Of a DNA stretch of 64,000 bases, positions 16,512 to 25,776 are shown piece after piece. Both the position numbers and the translations under genes were made by a program. The notes under the pieces are model-generated. The model saw nothing but the letters and a program-made list of their open reading frames with translations. It ran no database searches and was not told the origin of the DNA. The stretch lies in the NCBI RefSeq assembly GCF_000619925.1, contig NZ_KK211042.1, forward strand, positions 62,001-126,000. Reading direction: 5' to 3'. How positions within the stretch are numbered: position 1 is the first letter of the stretch; each line of letters opens with the position of its first letter. Origin of the DNA: Treponema sp. C6A8. Lineage in GTDB: Bacteria; Spirochaetota; Spirochaetia; Treponematales; Treponemataceae.

Positions 16512-18218
16512 ATGAAAAAATTACTTTCCCAGCTTCTGCCCGCTTTTGAAAATACCCTTCTTGCGGCAGATGGAACTAAAATTACAGACCTTAAAGAAAT
16601 CAATGAAATCCCAATAGAAAATCTTGTTTTTGACTCGCGCGAAGTTACAAAAAATACTCTCTTTTTTGCGCTGCCGGGAACTCATATCGACGGAAACAAT
16701 TTTATTGCCCAGGCAATTGAAAAAGGCGCAAATGCCGTTGTTTTTCAGGGAAGCCTGACTCCAATTCAGAAAGAAGATGTTTCTAAGGCTATTGTTCAGC
16801 GCACTTTAGACAATGCAATTTCTGATGACCAGCCTAAGTTTGCGCCTGTACTTATTAATGTGCCTGACGCTCGTTTTTCTATGGCACCGGTTTCGGCAAC
16901 TTTCTATGATAATCCTTCTGAGCGCCTTGTTGTAATAGGCGTTACTGGAACAGAAGGCAAAAGTTCGACTGTAAGTTTTATCTGGCAGCTTTTGCGCGCC
17001 CTCGGCCACAAGGCAGGTTTTATTTCTACGGTTGAATATTCTTTTGGCGGGGACGCTGTGCCAAATCCTCAGCATCAAACTACTCCGGAAGCTACTATTA
17101 TTCAGCATCATTTGAATCAGATGCTGGAAAATGGCTGCCGTTTTGCAGTTGTAGAAACTTCTTCCCACGGGCTTTCTCCAAAACTCAACCGAACGGGAAA
17201 CATTCTTTTTGACTGCGGCATTTTTATGAACGTTACTCTGGAGCATCTTGAGTTCCATAAAACTTTTGAGCAATACCGCGACGACAAGGCTAATCTCTTC
17301 CGTAAGCTTGGCGATACTGTTCACGTAAAAAATATCGGCGGAGAAAAGACAAAAATCACGCCGGTTGGAATTGTAAATCTTGAAGACCCTTCAGCTGAAT
17401 ATTTTGTAAAGGCTACAAACCAGAAGGTTTTCGGCTATACAACTTTGGGAAAGGCCGGACGCAATGCAGAAGAAGGAAAGAAGGCAGAACTGCCGGAAAT
17501 CCCGGCTGGCCTTGAATATATGACAGCTGATAACATTCTTTCTGACGCACAGGGACTTAACTTCAGCGTAAAGGCTCCTGACGGCACTTCTTTTGACGTA
17601 AATTCAAAGCTTCCTGGCGCCTTCAACGCTTACAATCTTATGGCTTCTATTATTGCAGTAAGCAGCATGACAGGACTTTCTTTCAAGGAAGTGGCGGCAA
17701 AAATACCGGAACTTACTCCGATTAAAGGACGTATGACAGTAATCAATCAGGGACAGCCTTTTGAACTGATTATTGACTATGCGCATACACCTTCAAGCTT
17801 TGAAACAATCTTCCCGCCAATCAGAAAGCGCTGCAAGGGAAAGATGATCTGCGTATTCGGAAGCGGCGGCGAGCGTGACCTTACAAAACGCCCTCTCCAG
17901 GGTGCAATTGCGGCAAAGTTCTGCGATACAGTAATTCTTGCTGATGAAGACCCTCGCGGAGAAGATCCTGTTGAACTTCTAAAAATGATTGCGGTTGGCG
18001 CCGAAAAAGAAGGAAAGGTTATGGGTGAAAACTTATTTATCACCCACGAGCGTCCTAAAGCAATCCGTCAGGCCTTCAGCATGGCGGGCAAAAATGACAT
18101 CGTTCTGCTGTTGGGAAAATCGCACGAAAACAGTATTATTTATAAAGACGGCGCAATGCCTTATGATGAAATCACAGAGGCTAAAAATGCGCTTTCTGAA
18201 ATGAATTATAAAAACTAA
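16512..18218 (+). CDS. murE: UDP-N-acetylmuramoyl-tripeptide synthetase (MurE)
   Basis: A 568-residue Mur ligase, longer than the usual 490-500. N-terminal domain: LVFDSREVTKNTLFFALPG. Central ATPase: GVTGTEGKSSTVSFIW (P-loop), QTTPEATIIQ, VETSSHGL, HLEFHKT. C-terminal domain: PIKGRMTVI, IDYAHTP, FGSGGERDLTKRP. It adds the third residue of the peptidoglycan stem in the cytoplasm. The specificity loop reads ADEDPRGEDP where diaminopimelate enzymes have DNPR, so the added amino acid is uncertain; ornithine is known from treponemal peptidoglycan. Extra residues lie around 265-350. The ATG at 16512 is chosen over an upstream frame opening at 16476 because the promoter lies in between. It is followed by ddl 26 bases later. 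Confidence 0.92.
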   Translation: MKKLLSQLLPAFENTLLAADGTKITDLKEINEIPIENLVFDSREVTKNTLFFALPGTHIDGNNFIAQAIEKGANAVVFQGSLTPIQKEDVSKAIVQRTLDNAISDDQPKFAPVLINVPDARFSMAPVSATFYDNPSERLVVIGVTGTEGKSSTVSFIWQLLRALGHKAGFISTVEYSFGGDAVPNPQHQTTPEATIIQHHLNQMLENGCRFAVVETSSHGLSPKLNRTGNILFDCGIFMNVTLEHLEFHKTFEQYRDDKANLFRKLGDTVHVKNIGGEKTKITPVGIVNLEDPSAEYFVKATNQKVFGYTTLGKAGRNAEEGKKAELPEIPAGLEYMTADNILSDAQGLNFSVKAPDGTSFDVNSKLPGAFNAYNLMASIIAVSSMTGLSFKEVAAKIPELTPIKGRMTVINQGQPFELIIDYAHTPSSFETIFPPIRKRCKGKMICVFGSGGERDLTKRPLQGAIAAKFCDTVILADEDPRGEDPVELLKMIAVGAEKEGKVMGENLFITHERPKAIRQAFSMAGKNDIVLLLGKSHENSIIYKDGAMPYDEITEAKNALSEMNYKN

Positions 18219-18244
18219 AACAAAAATTACGAGGAATAATAAAA

Positions 18245-19378
18245 ATGAATATTTGTGTAATTTACGGCGGAAAATCTGGCGAGCACGAAATTTCTTTGAT
18301 TTCGGCAGCTTCAATTGTCCGTAACATTAAAAAAGAAAACAAAGTAATTCTGATTGGAATTGCAAAAGACGGTAAATGGTATTTACAGGGTGATGATGAA
18401 TACGAGCGTGCTTTGAAAGACACAGCTTCGCCTCTAAAAATCACAGAAGATAAAAAGAAGCTTGTTTCTGTTCTTCCTGGCGCCGGCAAGGATGCCTTTG
18501 TGTCAGCAGACGGAACAAAGCTCAGCATTGACGTTGTATTCCCTGCCCTTCACGGAACTTACGGTGAAGACGGCACAATTCAGGGACTCTTTGAAATGGC
18601 AGAAATCCCATATGTCGGCTGTACCCACATGTCAAGCGCCGTCACAATGGATAAAGAAAAAACTAAGATGCTCTGGCAGAGCGCAGGTCTTCCAGTTGTA
18701 CCTTATGTATGCATGAAGCGCCACGTAATGCTTAATTCTGCAGTTTACGACGAATTTCTGGAAGCAACTGAAAAAGAACTGGGCTATCCTATGTTTGTAA
18801 AACCATGCTGCGCAGGAAGTTCTAACGGCGCTGCAAAGGCAAACAACCGCAAGGAACTCAGCTTTGCAATTATGGAAGCCTTCCTCTGGGATGACAAAAT
18901 CCTTATCGAAAAATCAATCAACAACGCCCGCGAAATTGAATGCAGCGTAACAGGAAACTCAGTTACCTTCCCTGCAGAAAGCGAAACAGAAGAAGTTCTT
19001 GCCTACATTCCTGGCGAAATCAAACCGACCCACGAATTCTATGATTTTGATGCAAAATACAATGATGAAAACGGAGCCCTTCTTGTAATTCCTGCAGAAC
19101 TTTCAGAAGACGGAATTGAAAAAATCCGCAAGACAGCCTGTGCCGCCTACCGCGTTCTGGACTGTACCGGCCTTTCCCGCGTTGACTTCCTTATCGACAA
19201 GGACTCAAATCAGGTTTTCCTTAACGAAATCAACACAATGCCTGGCTTTACTTCAATCAGCATGTTCCCTAAGATGTGCGAGGCAGCCGGTCTTAAATAC
19301 GCCGACCTGATTGACCTTCTTATTGATGAGGGAATTGCCCGCTACAAGGCCAAGAAGGAATTGCAGACATCCCGATAA
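18245..19378 (+). CDS. ddl: D-alanine--D-alanine ligase
   Basis: A 377-residue ATP-grasp enzyme that joins two D-Ala for the peptidoglycan stem. Landmarks are the start YGGKSGEHEISLISA, FPALHGTYGEDGTIQGL, KPCCAGSSNGAAK and the metal site FLNEINTMPGFTSISMFP. It sits in the murE operon with a GAGGA Shine-Dalgarno sequence seven bases upstream. The length is typical. The neighbouring murE supports a cell-wall operon; the next gene, for a membrane-anchored foldase-like protein, is 44 bases downstream. Confidence 0.95.
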   Translation: MNICVIYGGKSGEHEISLISAASIVRNIKKENKVILIGIAKDGKWYLQGDDEYERALKDTASPLKITEDKKKLVSVLPGAGKDAFVSADGTKLSIDVVFPALHGTYGEDGTIQGLFEMAEIPYVGCTHMSSAVTMDKEKTKMLWQSAGLPVVPYVCMKRHVMLNSAVYDEFLEATEKELGYPMFVKPCCAGSSNGAAKANNRKELSFAIMEAFLWDDKILIEKSINNAREIECSVTGNSVTFPAESETEEVLAYIPGEIKPTHEFYDFDAKYNDENGALLVIPAELSEDGIEKIRKTACAAYRVLDCTGLSRVDFLIDKDSNQVFLNEINTMPGFTSISMFPKMCEAAGLKYADLIDLLIDEGIARYKAKKELQTSR

Positions 19379-19422
19379 TCTGATAAAATTAAACATTATT
19401 TCTTATATAAGGTGTACTAAAA

Positions 19423-20889
19423 ATGAAAAAAAATAGTGTATACACATTAGGCTCACTTATCATTCTTTTGATTTGTGCCTTCGTATTCGTAATCCTTCCG
19501 GCAATGACAGGAGCCGGAGAAAAGCAGCAGACTGTAGTAGAATTCGGTAAATACAATGGAAAGGCAATCCGCTATGAACCTAATTCAGATTTTTCTGACG
19601 CTGTATCTTACTACGGACAGATTTATCAGTATTATGGCCGCGAACTTGATTCAAATGCTTACTACGAAATTTTCTATAACGCATTTAATCAGACAGTTAT
19701 GCAGTACGCATATAAAGATGCAGTTGAAAAAAGCGGTTACACAGTTCCAAAATCAGCTGTAACACGCCAGCTCATTCCTTACTTCTCAGAGAACGGAAAA
19801 TATTCTTCAAAACTCTACCGCTCTACTTCAAAAGAAAAAATCCGCGAACTTACAGAAAAAGCAGAAAAAACACTTTTTGCTTCACGCTTTTATGATGATA
19901 ACTTCGGTTCTGATGACGACAAACTCGGCTCTGACAGCCTTTACGGTTTGAAACCATCTTCAAAGGAACTCGACTTTGTATCAAACTACGGCGGAAAACT
20001 CCGCGCCTTCAATGCAGCAGTTTTTGCTCTTTCTGACTATCCAAAATCAGAGAAAGTTGCTTACGGAAAAGCAAACACAGACAAATTCATCAAGTACAAC
20101 CTTTCAGTTATTTCAGTAGAAGACAAAGCAACTGCAAAAACAGTAGCAAAACGCATCGCTTCAAATGAAATCACTTTCACAGATGCTGTAAGCGAATATT
20201 CAAACAAATCTTTCAGCAATGCAGAAGGAAAACTTACAAACTCTTACCGCTATCAGATTGAAAACATCCTTGTTGAAAAAGCTGATATGGATAAGCTCGT
20301 AGCCCTTTCAAAAGATGACGTCAGCGATGTGATTCCAACAGGCGCTTACTTCTCAATCTTCAAGGCTGATGATGATGCTGTTCTCCCTGACTTCGATTCA
20401 GACGACACTGTAAATCAGGTAAGCTCATACATCACAACATACGAAAACTCAATTATCGAAGACTATTTCACAGAAAAAGCAAAGGCATTTACTGCAGAAG
20501 CTAACAAAACTTCTTTCAAGGCAGCCGCTGCAGCTTTGAACGTAAAAACAACAGAACTTGAACCTTTCCCATTGAACTACGGAAACGTTTCTGTTACTTC
20601 TTCACTTTCTTCAAGCGAAGCTGCTTTCCGCAATGCTGATTCAAACGAGAACTTCCTCACAGCAGCCTTCTCTCTTAAGAAGAATGAGATTTCTGAACCT
20701 CTTCTCTTGAACCGCAACGTTGTAGTTCTTCAGCTTACAGAGGAAAAAACTCCTGATGCAGATGCAGACAAGAGCCTTCCAGACTTGGGAAGCTTTGATA
20801 AAGCCGCTGCGCAGTCTGCAATCCTCAAGAGCGACAAATTTGAAAACCACTTTATGGAAGTTTACTTCCGCCAGATGATGAATAACTAG
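19423..20889 (+). CDS. Membrane-anchored SurA/PpiD-like protein (peptidyl-prolyl isomerase family)
   Basis: A 488-residue protein with an N-terminal membrane anchor (about residues 10-30) and a long periplasmic part. It has a SurA-N-like helical stretch, a weak parvulin-like segment (about 215-310, with the AKTVAKRIAS and TFTDAVSEYS region) and a helical C-terminus that closes the fold as in PpiD/SurA. It probably helps folding of exported proteins. The parvulin active-site residues are not obvious, so it may act only as a chaperone. Codon use is unusually even, with many Ser, Lys, Ala and Asp. A potential leader of about 40 bases separates it from ddl. Confidence 0.7.
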   Translation: MKKNSVYTLGSLIILLICAFVFVILPAMTGAGEKQQTVVEFGKYNGKAIRYEPNSDFSDAVSYYGQIYQYYGRELDSNAYYEIFYNAFNQTVMQYAYKDAVEKSGYTVPKSAVTRQLIPYFSENGKYSSKLYRSTSKEKIRELTEKAEKTLFASRFYDDNFGSDDDKLGSDSLYGLKPSSKELDFVSNYGGKLRAFNAAVFALSDYPKSEKVAYGKANTDKFIKYNLSVISVEDKATAKTVAKRIASNEITFTDAVSEYSNKSFSNAEGKLTNSYRYQIENILVEKADMDKLVALSKDDVSDVIPTGAYFSIFKADDDAVLPDFDSDDTVNQVSSYITTYENSIIEDYFTEKAKAFTAEANKTSFKAAAAALNVKTTELEPFPLNYGNVSVTSSLSSSEAAFRNADSNENFLTAAFSLKKNEISEPLLLNRNVVVLQLTEEKTPDADADKSLPDLGSFDKAAAQSAILKSDKFENHFMEVYFRQMMNN

Positions 20890-20899
20890 GACAGGTAAT

Positions 20900-22543
20900 T
20901 TGCCCGAACAGATTCAAAACGAAAAGCCCTGCCTTGTGAATACTCCGCAGGGCTTTTCTGTTTCTTACAAGAATAAGCTCCTCTATTCAAAATACGCGCC
21001 GCAGAAGGCAATTTTAGCCGCAATAGAAAAACTTACGGTGCTGCCGGGAACCCTTTTTTTGTGCTGCTCGCCGGTTCTCCCCTACGGCCTCAAGGAACTC
21101 TGCCAGAAACTAGACGACAAAAGTTTCTGCGTCCTCTGCGAATTTGACCGCGACCTTTCACAATTTTCAGAAGACTTTTTTTCTTCCCAGAATTTTAAAG
21201 ATGAGAAAACCGCGCGCCTGACACTTCCCCAGTTACAAAGGCTCCCAATCCTTTTGAATGAAACTTCCTATGCTCCAATGCAAGGCACGCGGCTTTTACC
21301 TTCGGGTACTTTTAAGCGCGTTATCCGCCTGGACTTCAGTGCCGGCGTTCAGTTTCACGAATCTTTATACAGCGAACTCACCGCAGCCTGTACAAGGGCT
21401 ATTATGACCTTCTGGGCAAACAGAATGACCCTGGTAAGGTTCGGCCGCAAGTATTCCCAGAACTTTTTCAAAAACTTAAAGCTTCTTCCTGCTACAATTC
21501 CAATTCAAAACTTCTTCGGTTCAGTTTCAAAACCAATCATCGTCTTTGGAGCAGGACAGAGCCTGGAAGAAGGAATTGACCTTATTAAGAAAAATTCATC
21601 TTTCTTCTATATATTATGCGCCGACACAGCCCTTCAGCCACTCCTGGAAAACGGCATTGAAGCTGACGGCGTTTTTATAGAAGAAGCCCAGTCTGTAATC
21701 AAGAAGGCCTTTATAGGCACTCAAAAAAGCCGTACTCAGATTTTTGCAGGACTTTCTGCAGTACCCCATTTAGATAAAATTAAGCAGCCTGAAAAATTAA
21801 GCTTTTTCACGACAAAATACACAGGCGGAAAGTTTTTAGATAATCTTTCAGAAAAAGACATCCTGCCGCCGGAAAACGAACCTTTCGGCTCTGTAGGCCT
21901 TACAGCAGTTTACTATGCCCTTAAATTCCGATCTTCTACAGAAATCCCGGTTTACCTTTACGGTCTTGATTTTTCCTATAGCGAAAGCTTTACCCACGCC
22001 CGAGCAACCATGGCTCATAAAGAACGCTTTTTGAAAAACAGCCGTCTTTTCCCTCTTGCAAATTTCGGCGCAAGCTTTGGTTTTTCAAGTGAAAAGGTTA
22101 TCGGGAAAAACAATAGCGCCGTCTACACTACCCGCACCCTGAAAAATTACGCAGAGCTTTTTAAGGGATTATTTGCAGGCACTCCAAATCTTTTTGACGC
22201 CGCTTCTACAGGCCTTGAGCTTGGCCTTCCTCATAAAAGCCCGGAAATCTCAACAGCTTCTGAAAATCAAAATGCAGATGCAGGAAAGACCTTCTCCCAG
22301 GCTCAGATTTCAGCAATCAAGGAATACTTTGCCAGTGAACGCGCCGCTCTGGAAGAACTTCGCGACCTTCTTACAGGTAAAATCTCCCTTCCGGAAAGCG
22401 AAAGAACTTCCCGAATCACAGAACTCGCGGCCCCGCGCGAATACCTCTACCTTCACTTTGCAGACGGCGTCCGCTTTTCTTCCGACATTTCCTTCCTCAA
22501 GCGCATCCGCACGGAAATCGACTTTTTTCTTAAATTTCTATAA
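20900..22543 (+). CDS. DUF115 (MptE/Maf-like) family protein
   Basis: A 547-residue protein with the DUF115 core (about residues 205-370: KPIIVFGAGQSLEEGIDLI, CADTALQPLLENGI, ADGVFIEEAQ, GSVGLTAVYYAL, PVYLYGLDFS). The family includes archaeal MptE and motility-associated glycosyltransferases (Maf) that add nonulosonic acids to flagellin. In a spirochaete a flagellin-sugar role is possible, but no nonulosonate gene is nearby. The start is TTG 20900, preceded by AGGACA; no better ATG matches the N-terminus. It follows the foldase-like gene by 10 bases, so it is likely in the same operon. Confidence 0.75.
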   Translation: MPEQIQNEKPCLVNTPQGFSVSYKNKLLYSKYAPQKAILAAIEKLTVLPGTLFLCCSPVLPYGLKELCQKLDDKSFCVLCEFDRDLSQFSEDFFSSQNFKDEKTARLTLPQLQRLPILLNETSYAPMQGTRLLPSGTFKRVIRLDFSAGVQFHESLYSELTAACTRAIMTFWANRMTLVRFGRKYSQNFFKNLKLLPATIPIQNFFGSVSKPIIVFGAGQSLEEGIDLIKKNSSFFYILCADTALQPLLENGIEADGVFIEEAQSVIKKAFIGTQKSRTQIFAGLSAVPHLDKIKQPEKLSFFTTKYTGGKFLDNLSEKDILPPENEPFGSVGLTAVYYALKFRSSTEIPVYLYGLDFSYSESFTHARATMAHKERFLKNSRLFPLANFGASFGFSSEKVIGKNNSAVYTTRTLKNYAELFKGLFAGTPNLFDAASTGLELGLPHKSPEISTASENQNADAGKTFSQAQISAIKEYFASERAALEELRDLLTGKISLPESERTSRITELAAPREYLYLHFADGVRFSSDISFLKRIRTEIDFFLKFL

Positions 22544-22609
22544 CAATTCATTAATGTTTTATTAAAGGCCTTCCGAAATATAAAGCAAATAAAAATTAAG
22601 GAGGCACTC

Positions 22610-22759
22610 ATGAATCATCTTGAATTCGAAAAGAACGGACGACGATATTGTCTTACAGGGACAGTCATTACAGTTTTCTTAGATAACGGTATAAAACTGC
22701 GTCAGCTTTTCTTTAAAGATGCAAAGACAGCCAGAGACGCATTTCTTGCAGTAGCATAA
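22610..22759 (+). CDS. Small protein of 49 residues, unknown
   Basis: ATG 22610 follows a strong Shine-Dalgarno sequence (AAGGAGG, 22598-22604) and reads 49 codons to TAA 22757-22759. The protein starts MNHLEFEKNGRRYCLTGTV, is mildly basic and soluble-looking, and ends in KDAKTARDAFLAVA. A strong terminator follows. The good ribosome site and terminator argue that it is expressed. No family recognised. Confidence 0.6.
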   Translation: MNHLEFEKNGRRYCLTGTVITVFLDNGIKLRQLFFKDAKTARDAFLAVA

Positions 22760-22794
22760 ATCATTATTCATACATATACTCCTCCTATTTGGGG

Positions 22795-22842
22795 CCGGAT
22801 GACAAGTCATGGTGGCAGACTTATCATCCGGTCTCTTTTTTT
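22795..22842 (+). terminator. Terminator after the 49-codon ORF
   Basis: CCGGATGA plus AAGTC (from 22795) pairs with GACTT plus TCATCCGG (ending 22831), followed by TCTC and nine T. Confidence 0.85.
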
Positions 22843-22864
22843 TTCGTTAGTTTAACCAAACATA

Positions 22865-22913
22865 TTGCACAAGTTGTTAGTTTACACTAATATAACTGTT
22901 AGATAAATCTAAC
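22865..22913 (+). promoter_or_regulatory. Promoter and candidate metal-responsive operator of the feo operon
   Basis: TTGCAC (22865-22870), 17 bases, TAATAT (22888-22893). An inverted repeat TTAG-N6-CTAA (22877-22890) overlaps the spacer and -10, and a second perfect one, GTTAGA-TAAA-TCTAAC (22898-22913), covers the start point. GTTAGTTTA also occurs at 22846-22854. The layout fits repression by an iron-sensing DtxR/TroR-type regulator; the TTAG...CTAA half-sites resemble DtxR-family boxes. Which regulator binds is inference. Confidence 0.6.
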
Positions 22914-22925
22914 AAAAGAGGAAAT

Positions 22926-23138
22926 ATGTTACCTTTGGTTCTGGCAAACACCGGGGATGAACACATAATAAAAAAAATCTCCGGAAATGACGAAGTAAAA
23001 AAACATCTTGAAAATCTGGGTTTTACCCCGGGCACATCAATCAAAATCATCAACACCCTTTGCGGGAATGTAATCGTAAAAGTAAAAGATTCGCGGGTCG
23101 CTCTTAATGAAGATATGGCGCGCAGAATTATGGTTTAA
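22926..23138 (+). CDS. feoA: FeoA domain protein (first copy)
   Basis: A 70-residue SH3-like FeoA protein (KKHLENLGFTPGTSIKIINT, VIVKVKDSRVALNEDMARRI). It is a small cytoplasmic partner of the FeoB ferrous-iron transporter. AGAGG lies about 6 bases before the ATG. It is the first gene of a four-gene operon, with a second FeoA gene 25 bases downstream. Confidence 0.9.
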   Translation: MLPLVLANTGDEHIIKKISGNDEVKKHLENLGFTPGTSIKIINTLCGNVIVKVKDSRVALNEDMARRIMV

Positions 23139-23163
23139 TCTGGCAATTAATTAAGAGGTATAT

Positions 23164-23385
23164 ATGAAAACATTACGTGAAGTAAAAATCGGAGAAACCG
23201 TAAAGGTTGTAAAACTCCATGGAGAAGGTGCGGTAAAACGCAGAATTATGGATATGGGCGTAACAAAAGGCGTAGAAGTTTACGTTCGCAAGGTTGCTCC
23301 CCTTGGAGATCCTGTTGAAGTTACAGTGCGCGGATATGAGCTTTCACTCAGAAAAGCAGACGCAGAAATGATAGAAGTTGAGTAG
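23164..23385 (+). CDS. feoA: FeoA domain protein (second copy)
   Basis: A 73-residue FeoA protein (KVVKLHGEGAVKRRIMDMGV, then GDPVEVTVRGYELSLRKADA). It is closer to the classic FeoA consensus than the first copy. AAGAGG precedes the ATG. It ends 11 bases before feoB. Paired FeoA genes before FeoB are common in anaerobic Firmicutes and spirochaetes. Confidence 0.92.
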   Translation: MKTLREVKIGETVKVVKLHGEGAVKRRIMDMGVTKGVEVYVRKVAPLGDPVEVTVRGYELSLRKADAEMIEVE

Positions 23386-23396
23386 GAGAAAATAAA

Positions 23397-25775
23397 ATGG
23401 CAGAAAAAATCAGAATTGCACTTGCAGGTAACCCAAACTGCGGTAAAACTACCCTTTTTAATGCGCTCACAGGTTCTAATCAGTTTGTAGGAAACTGGCC
23501 TGGAGTAACTGTAGAAAAAAAGGAAGGAAAACTTAAAAAACATGATGATGTTATAATTACAGACCTTCCAGGTATCTACTCACTTTCTCCATACACTCTG
23601 GAAGAAGTTGTAGCCAGAAATTATCTTATCGGCGAGCGCCCAGAAGCAATTTTAAACATTGTAGACGGAACAAACCTTGAAAGAAACCTTTACCTTACAA
23701 CTCAGCTTGTTGAGCTTGGCATCCCGGTTGTTATTGCCCTCAACATGATGGACCTTGTAAAGAAAAACGGTGATAAAATTGATGTTGCTGAACTTTCCCG
23801 CCAGCTTGGCTGCAAAATCGTAGAGATTTCGGCCCTTAAAGGCGACGGCGTTATGGAAGCCGCAGAAGAAGCAATCAAGGCAGCAAAAAACGTAAAGACA
23901 GTGCCACAGCATACTTTCAGCGGGGCTGTTGAACATGCTCTTGCCCACATTGAAGAAGCTGTTGTTCACAATATGCCAGAAGAACAGCAGAGATGGTATG
24001 CCATCAAAATTTTTGAACGCGATGACAAGGTTTACGAACAGCTTAATCTTAAAAAAGAAACTCTTTCTCATATTGAAGCAGATATTGCAGCTGCAGAAAA
24101 AGAACTGGATGATGATGCAGAAAGCATTATTACAAACGAACGCTATATCTACATTGCAGGAATTCTTAAATCAAGTTACAAAAAACACAATGCAGGAGCC
24201 CTTACAAACTCAGATAAGATTGACCGCATTGTAACAAACCGCTGGCTTGGTCTTCCAATTTTTGCTGCAATCATGTTCCTGGTTTACTGGATTTCTATGG
24301 TTGGTGTTGGTGCTATGGCTACCGACTGGGCAAACGACGGTCTCTTTGGTGACGGTTATCACCTCTTTGGAATCGGCACTGCCGCTTATGAAGAAGCTGC
24401 AGAAGAATACGGTGATACACCACTTATTCTTGAAGCAGTAGAAAATGGTGAAACAACATACGTTGTAGAAGATGAAGAAACTCTTGAACTTTCTGATCCG
24501 ATTGAAATTACTGATAAAATGGTAGAAGAAGCTCAGGCTATGGCAGAAAAATATGGCGAAGAAGGCCCAGCTCCAGAGGATTACGGAATTTGGGTTCCTG
24601 GTGTTCCTGTTCTTATTGGAAACCTTCTTGAAAGTATCGGCTGTGCTGAATGGCTTTCTGGTCTTATTCTTGACGGTATTGTTGCAGGTTGTGGTGCAGT
24701 TCTTGGCTTTGTTCCTCAGATGCTGGTTCTCTTCCTCTTACTTGCCTTCCTTGAAGCCTGCGGTTACATGGCTCGTATTGCCTTCGTACTTGACCGTATC
24801 TTCCGCAAATTCGGACTTTCTGGAAAATCCTTTATTCCTATGCTTGTAGGAACCGGATGTGGTGTTCCTGGCATTATGGCAAGCCGTACAATTGAAAACG
24901 AACGCGACCGCCGCATGACAATCATGACTACAACTTTCATTCCTTGCGGTGCTAAAGTTCCTTTTATCGCTATGATTGCAGGAGCAATCTTCAGTGGTTC
25001 AGCATGGGTTGCAACTTCAGCTTACTTTATTGGTATGGCTGCAATCATCATTTCTGGTGTAATGCTTAAAAAGACAAGAATGTTTGCAGGTCAGCCTGCC
25101 CCATTTGTAATGGAACTTCCTGCTTACCACATGCCTACTCTTGGAAACGTACTCCGCTCAATGTGGGAACGCGGCTGGTCATTCATTAAAAAGGCCGGAA
25201 CAATCATCATGCTTTCTACAATCGTAGTATGGTTTACATCATTCTTTGGCTGGGCAGATGACGGCTTCAGAATGCTTGCAGAAGACGAACTTGATGCTTC
25301 TATCCTTGCAAAAATCGGTGGAGCAATTGCCTGGATTTTCAGTCCTCTTGGATGGGGAAACTGGCAGGCTACAGTTGCTTCTATTACAGGTCTTGTTGCA
25401 AAAGAGAACATCGTTGGTACAATGGGTATTTTGTACGGCGGCGGAGAGCTTTCTACTTATCAGACTCTTGCACAGGCCTTTACAAACATAACAGGTTTTT
25501 CATTCCTGGTATTCAACCTTCTTTGCGCTCCTTGTTTTGCCGCAATCGGTGCCATCAAGCGCGAGATGAACAATACAAAATGGACCTGGTTTGCAATTGC
25601 ATACCAGTGTGGATTTGCTTACGCAGTCGCTCTCATGATAAATCAGTTTGGAAAACTCTTTACAGGAAGCGTAAACGTAATTGGAACTATCTTTGCTCTT
25701 GCCGTGCTTTGCGGTATGATTTACATGCTTTTCTTCAAGAAGTACAGTGAAGCAACAAAACTTGGAGTAAAATAA
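23397..25775 (+). CDS. feoB: Ferrous iron transport protein B
   Basis: A 792-residue inner-membrane transporter. The N-terminal G domain has GNPNCGKTTLFNALTG (G1), DLPGIYSLSP (G3), ALNMMDLV (G4) and SALKG (G5), followed by the helical GDI domain. The membrane part has the two Gate repeats (the Cys-containing GTGCGVPGIMASRT and the FIPCGAKVPFIAMIAG segment). An acidic insert of about 100 residues (about 315-405, with VVEDEETLELSD) sits after the first membrane helix, as in other anaerobe FeoBs. It imports Fe2+. Regulation is probably by iron through the operator upstream of the first feoA. Confidence 0.96.
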   Translation: MAEKIRIALAGNPNCGKTTLFNALTGSNQFVGNWPGVTVEKKEGKLKKHDDVIITDLPGIYSLSPYTLEEVVARNYLIGERPEAILNIVDGTNLERNLYLTTQLVELGIPVVIALNMMDLVKKNGDKIDVAELSRQLGCKIVEISALKGDGVMEAAEEAIKAAKNVKTVPQHTFSGAVEHALAHIEEAVVHNMPEEQQRWYAIKIFERDDKVYEQLNLKKETLSHIEADIAAAEKELDDDAESIITNERYIYIAGILKSSYKKHNAGALTNSDKIDRIVTNRWLGLPIFAAIMFLVYWISMVGVGAMATDWANDGLFGDGYHLFGIGTAAYEEAAEEYGDTPLILEAVENGETTYVVEDEETLELSDPIEITDKMVEEAQAMAEKYGEEGPAPEDYGIWVPGVPVLIGNLLESIGCAEWLSGLILDGIVAGCGAVLGFVPQMLVLFLLLAFLEACGYMARIAFVLDRIFRKFGLSGKSFIPMLVGTGCGVPGIMASRTIENERDRRMTIMTTTFIPCGAKVPFIAMIAGAIFSGSAWVATSAYFIGMAAIIISGVMLKKTRMFAGQPAPFVMELPAYHMPTLGNVLRSMWERGWSFIKKAGTIIMLSTIVVWFTSFFGWADDGFRMLAEDELDASILAKIGGAIAWIFSPLGWGNWQATVASITGLVAKENIVGTMGILYGGGELSTYQTLAQAFTNITGFSFLVFNLLCAPCFAAIGAIKREMNNTKWTWFAIAYQCGFAYAVALMINQFGKLFTGSVNVIGTIFALAVLCGMIYMLFFKKYSEATKLGVK

Positions 25776-25776
25776 T

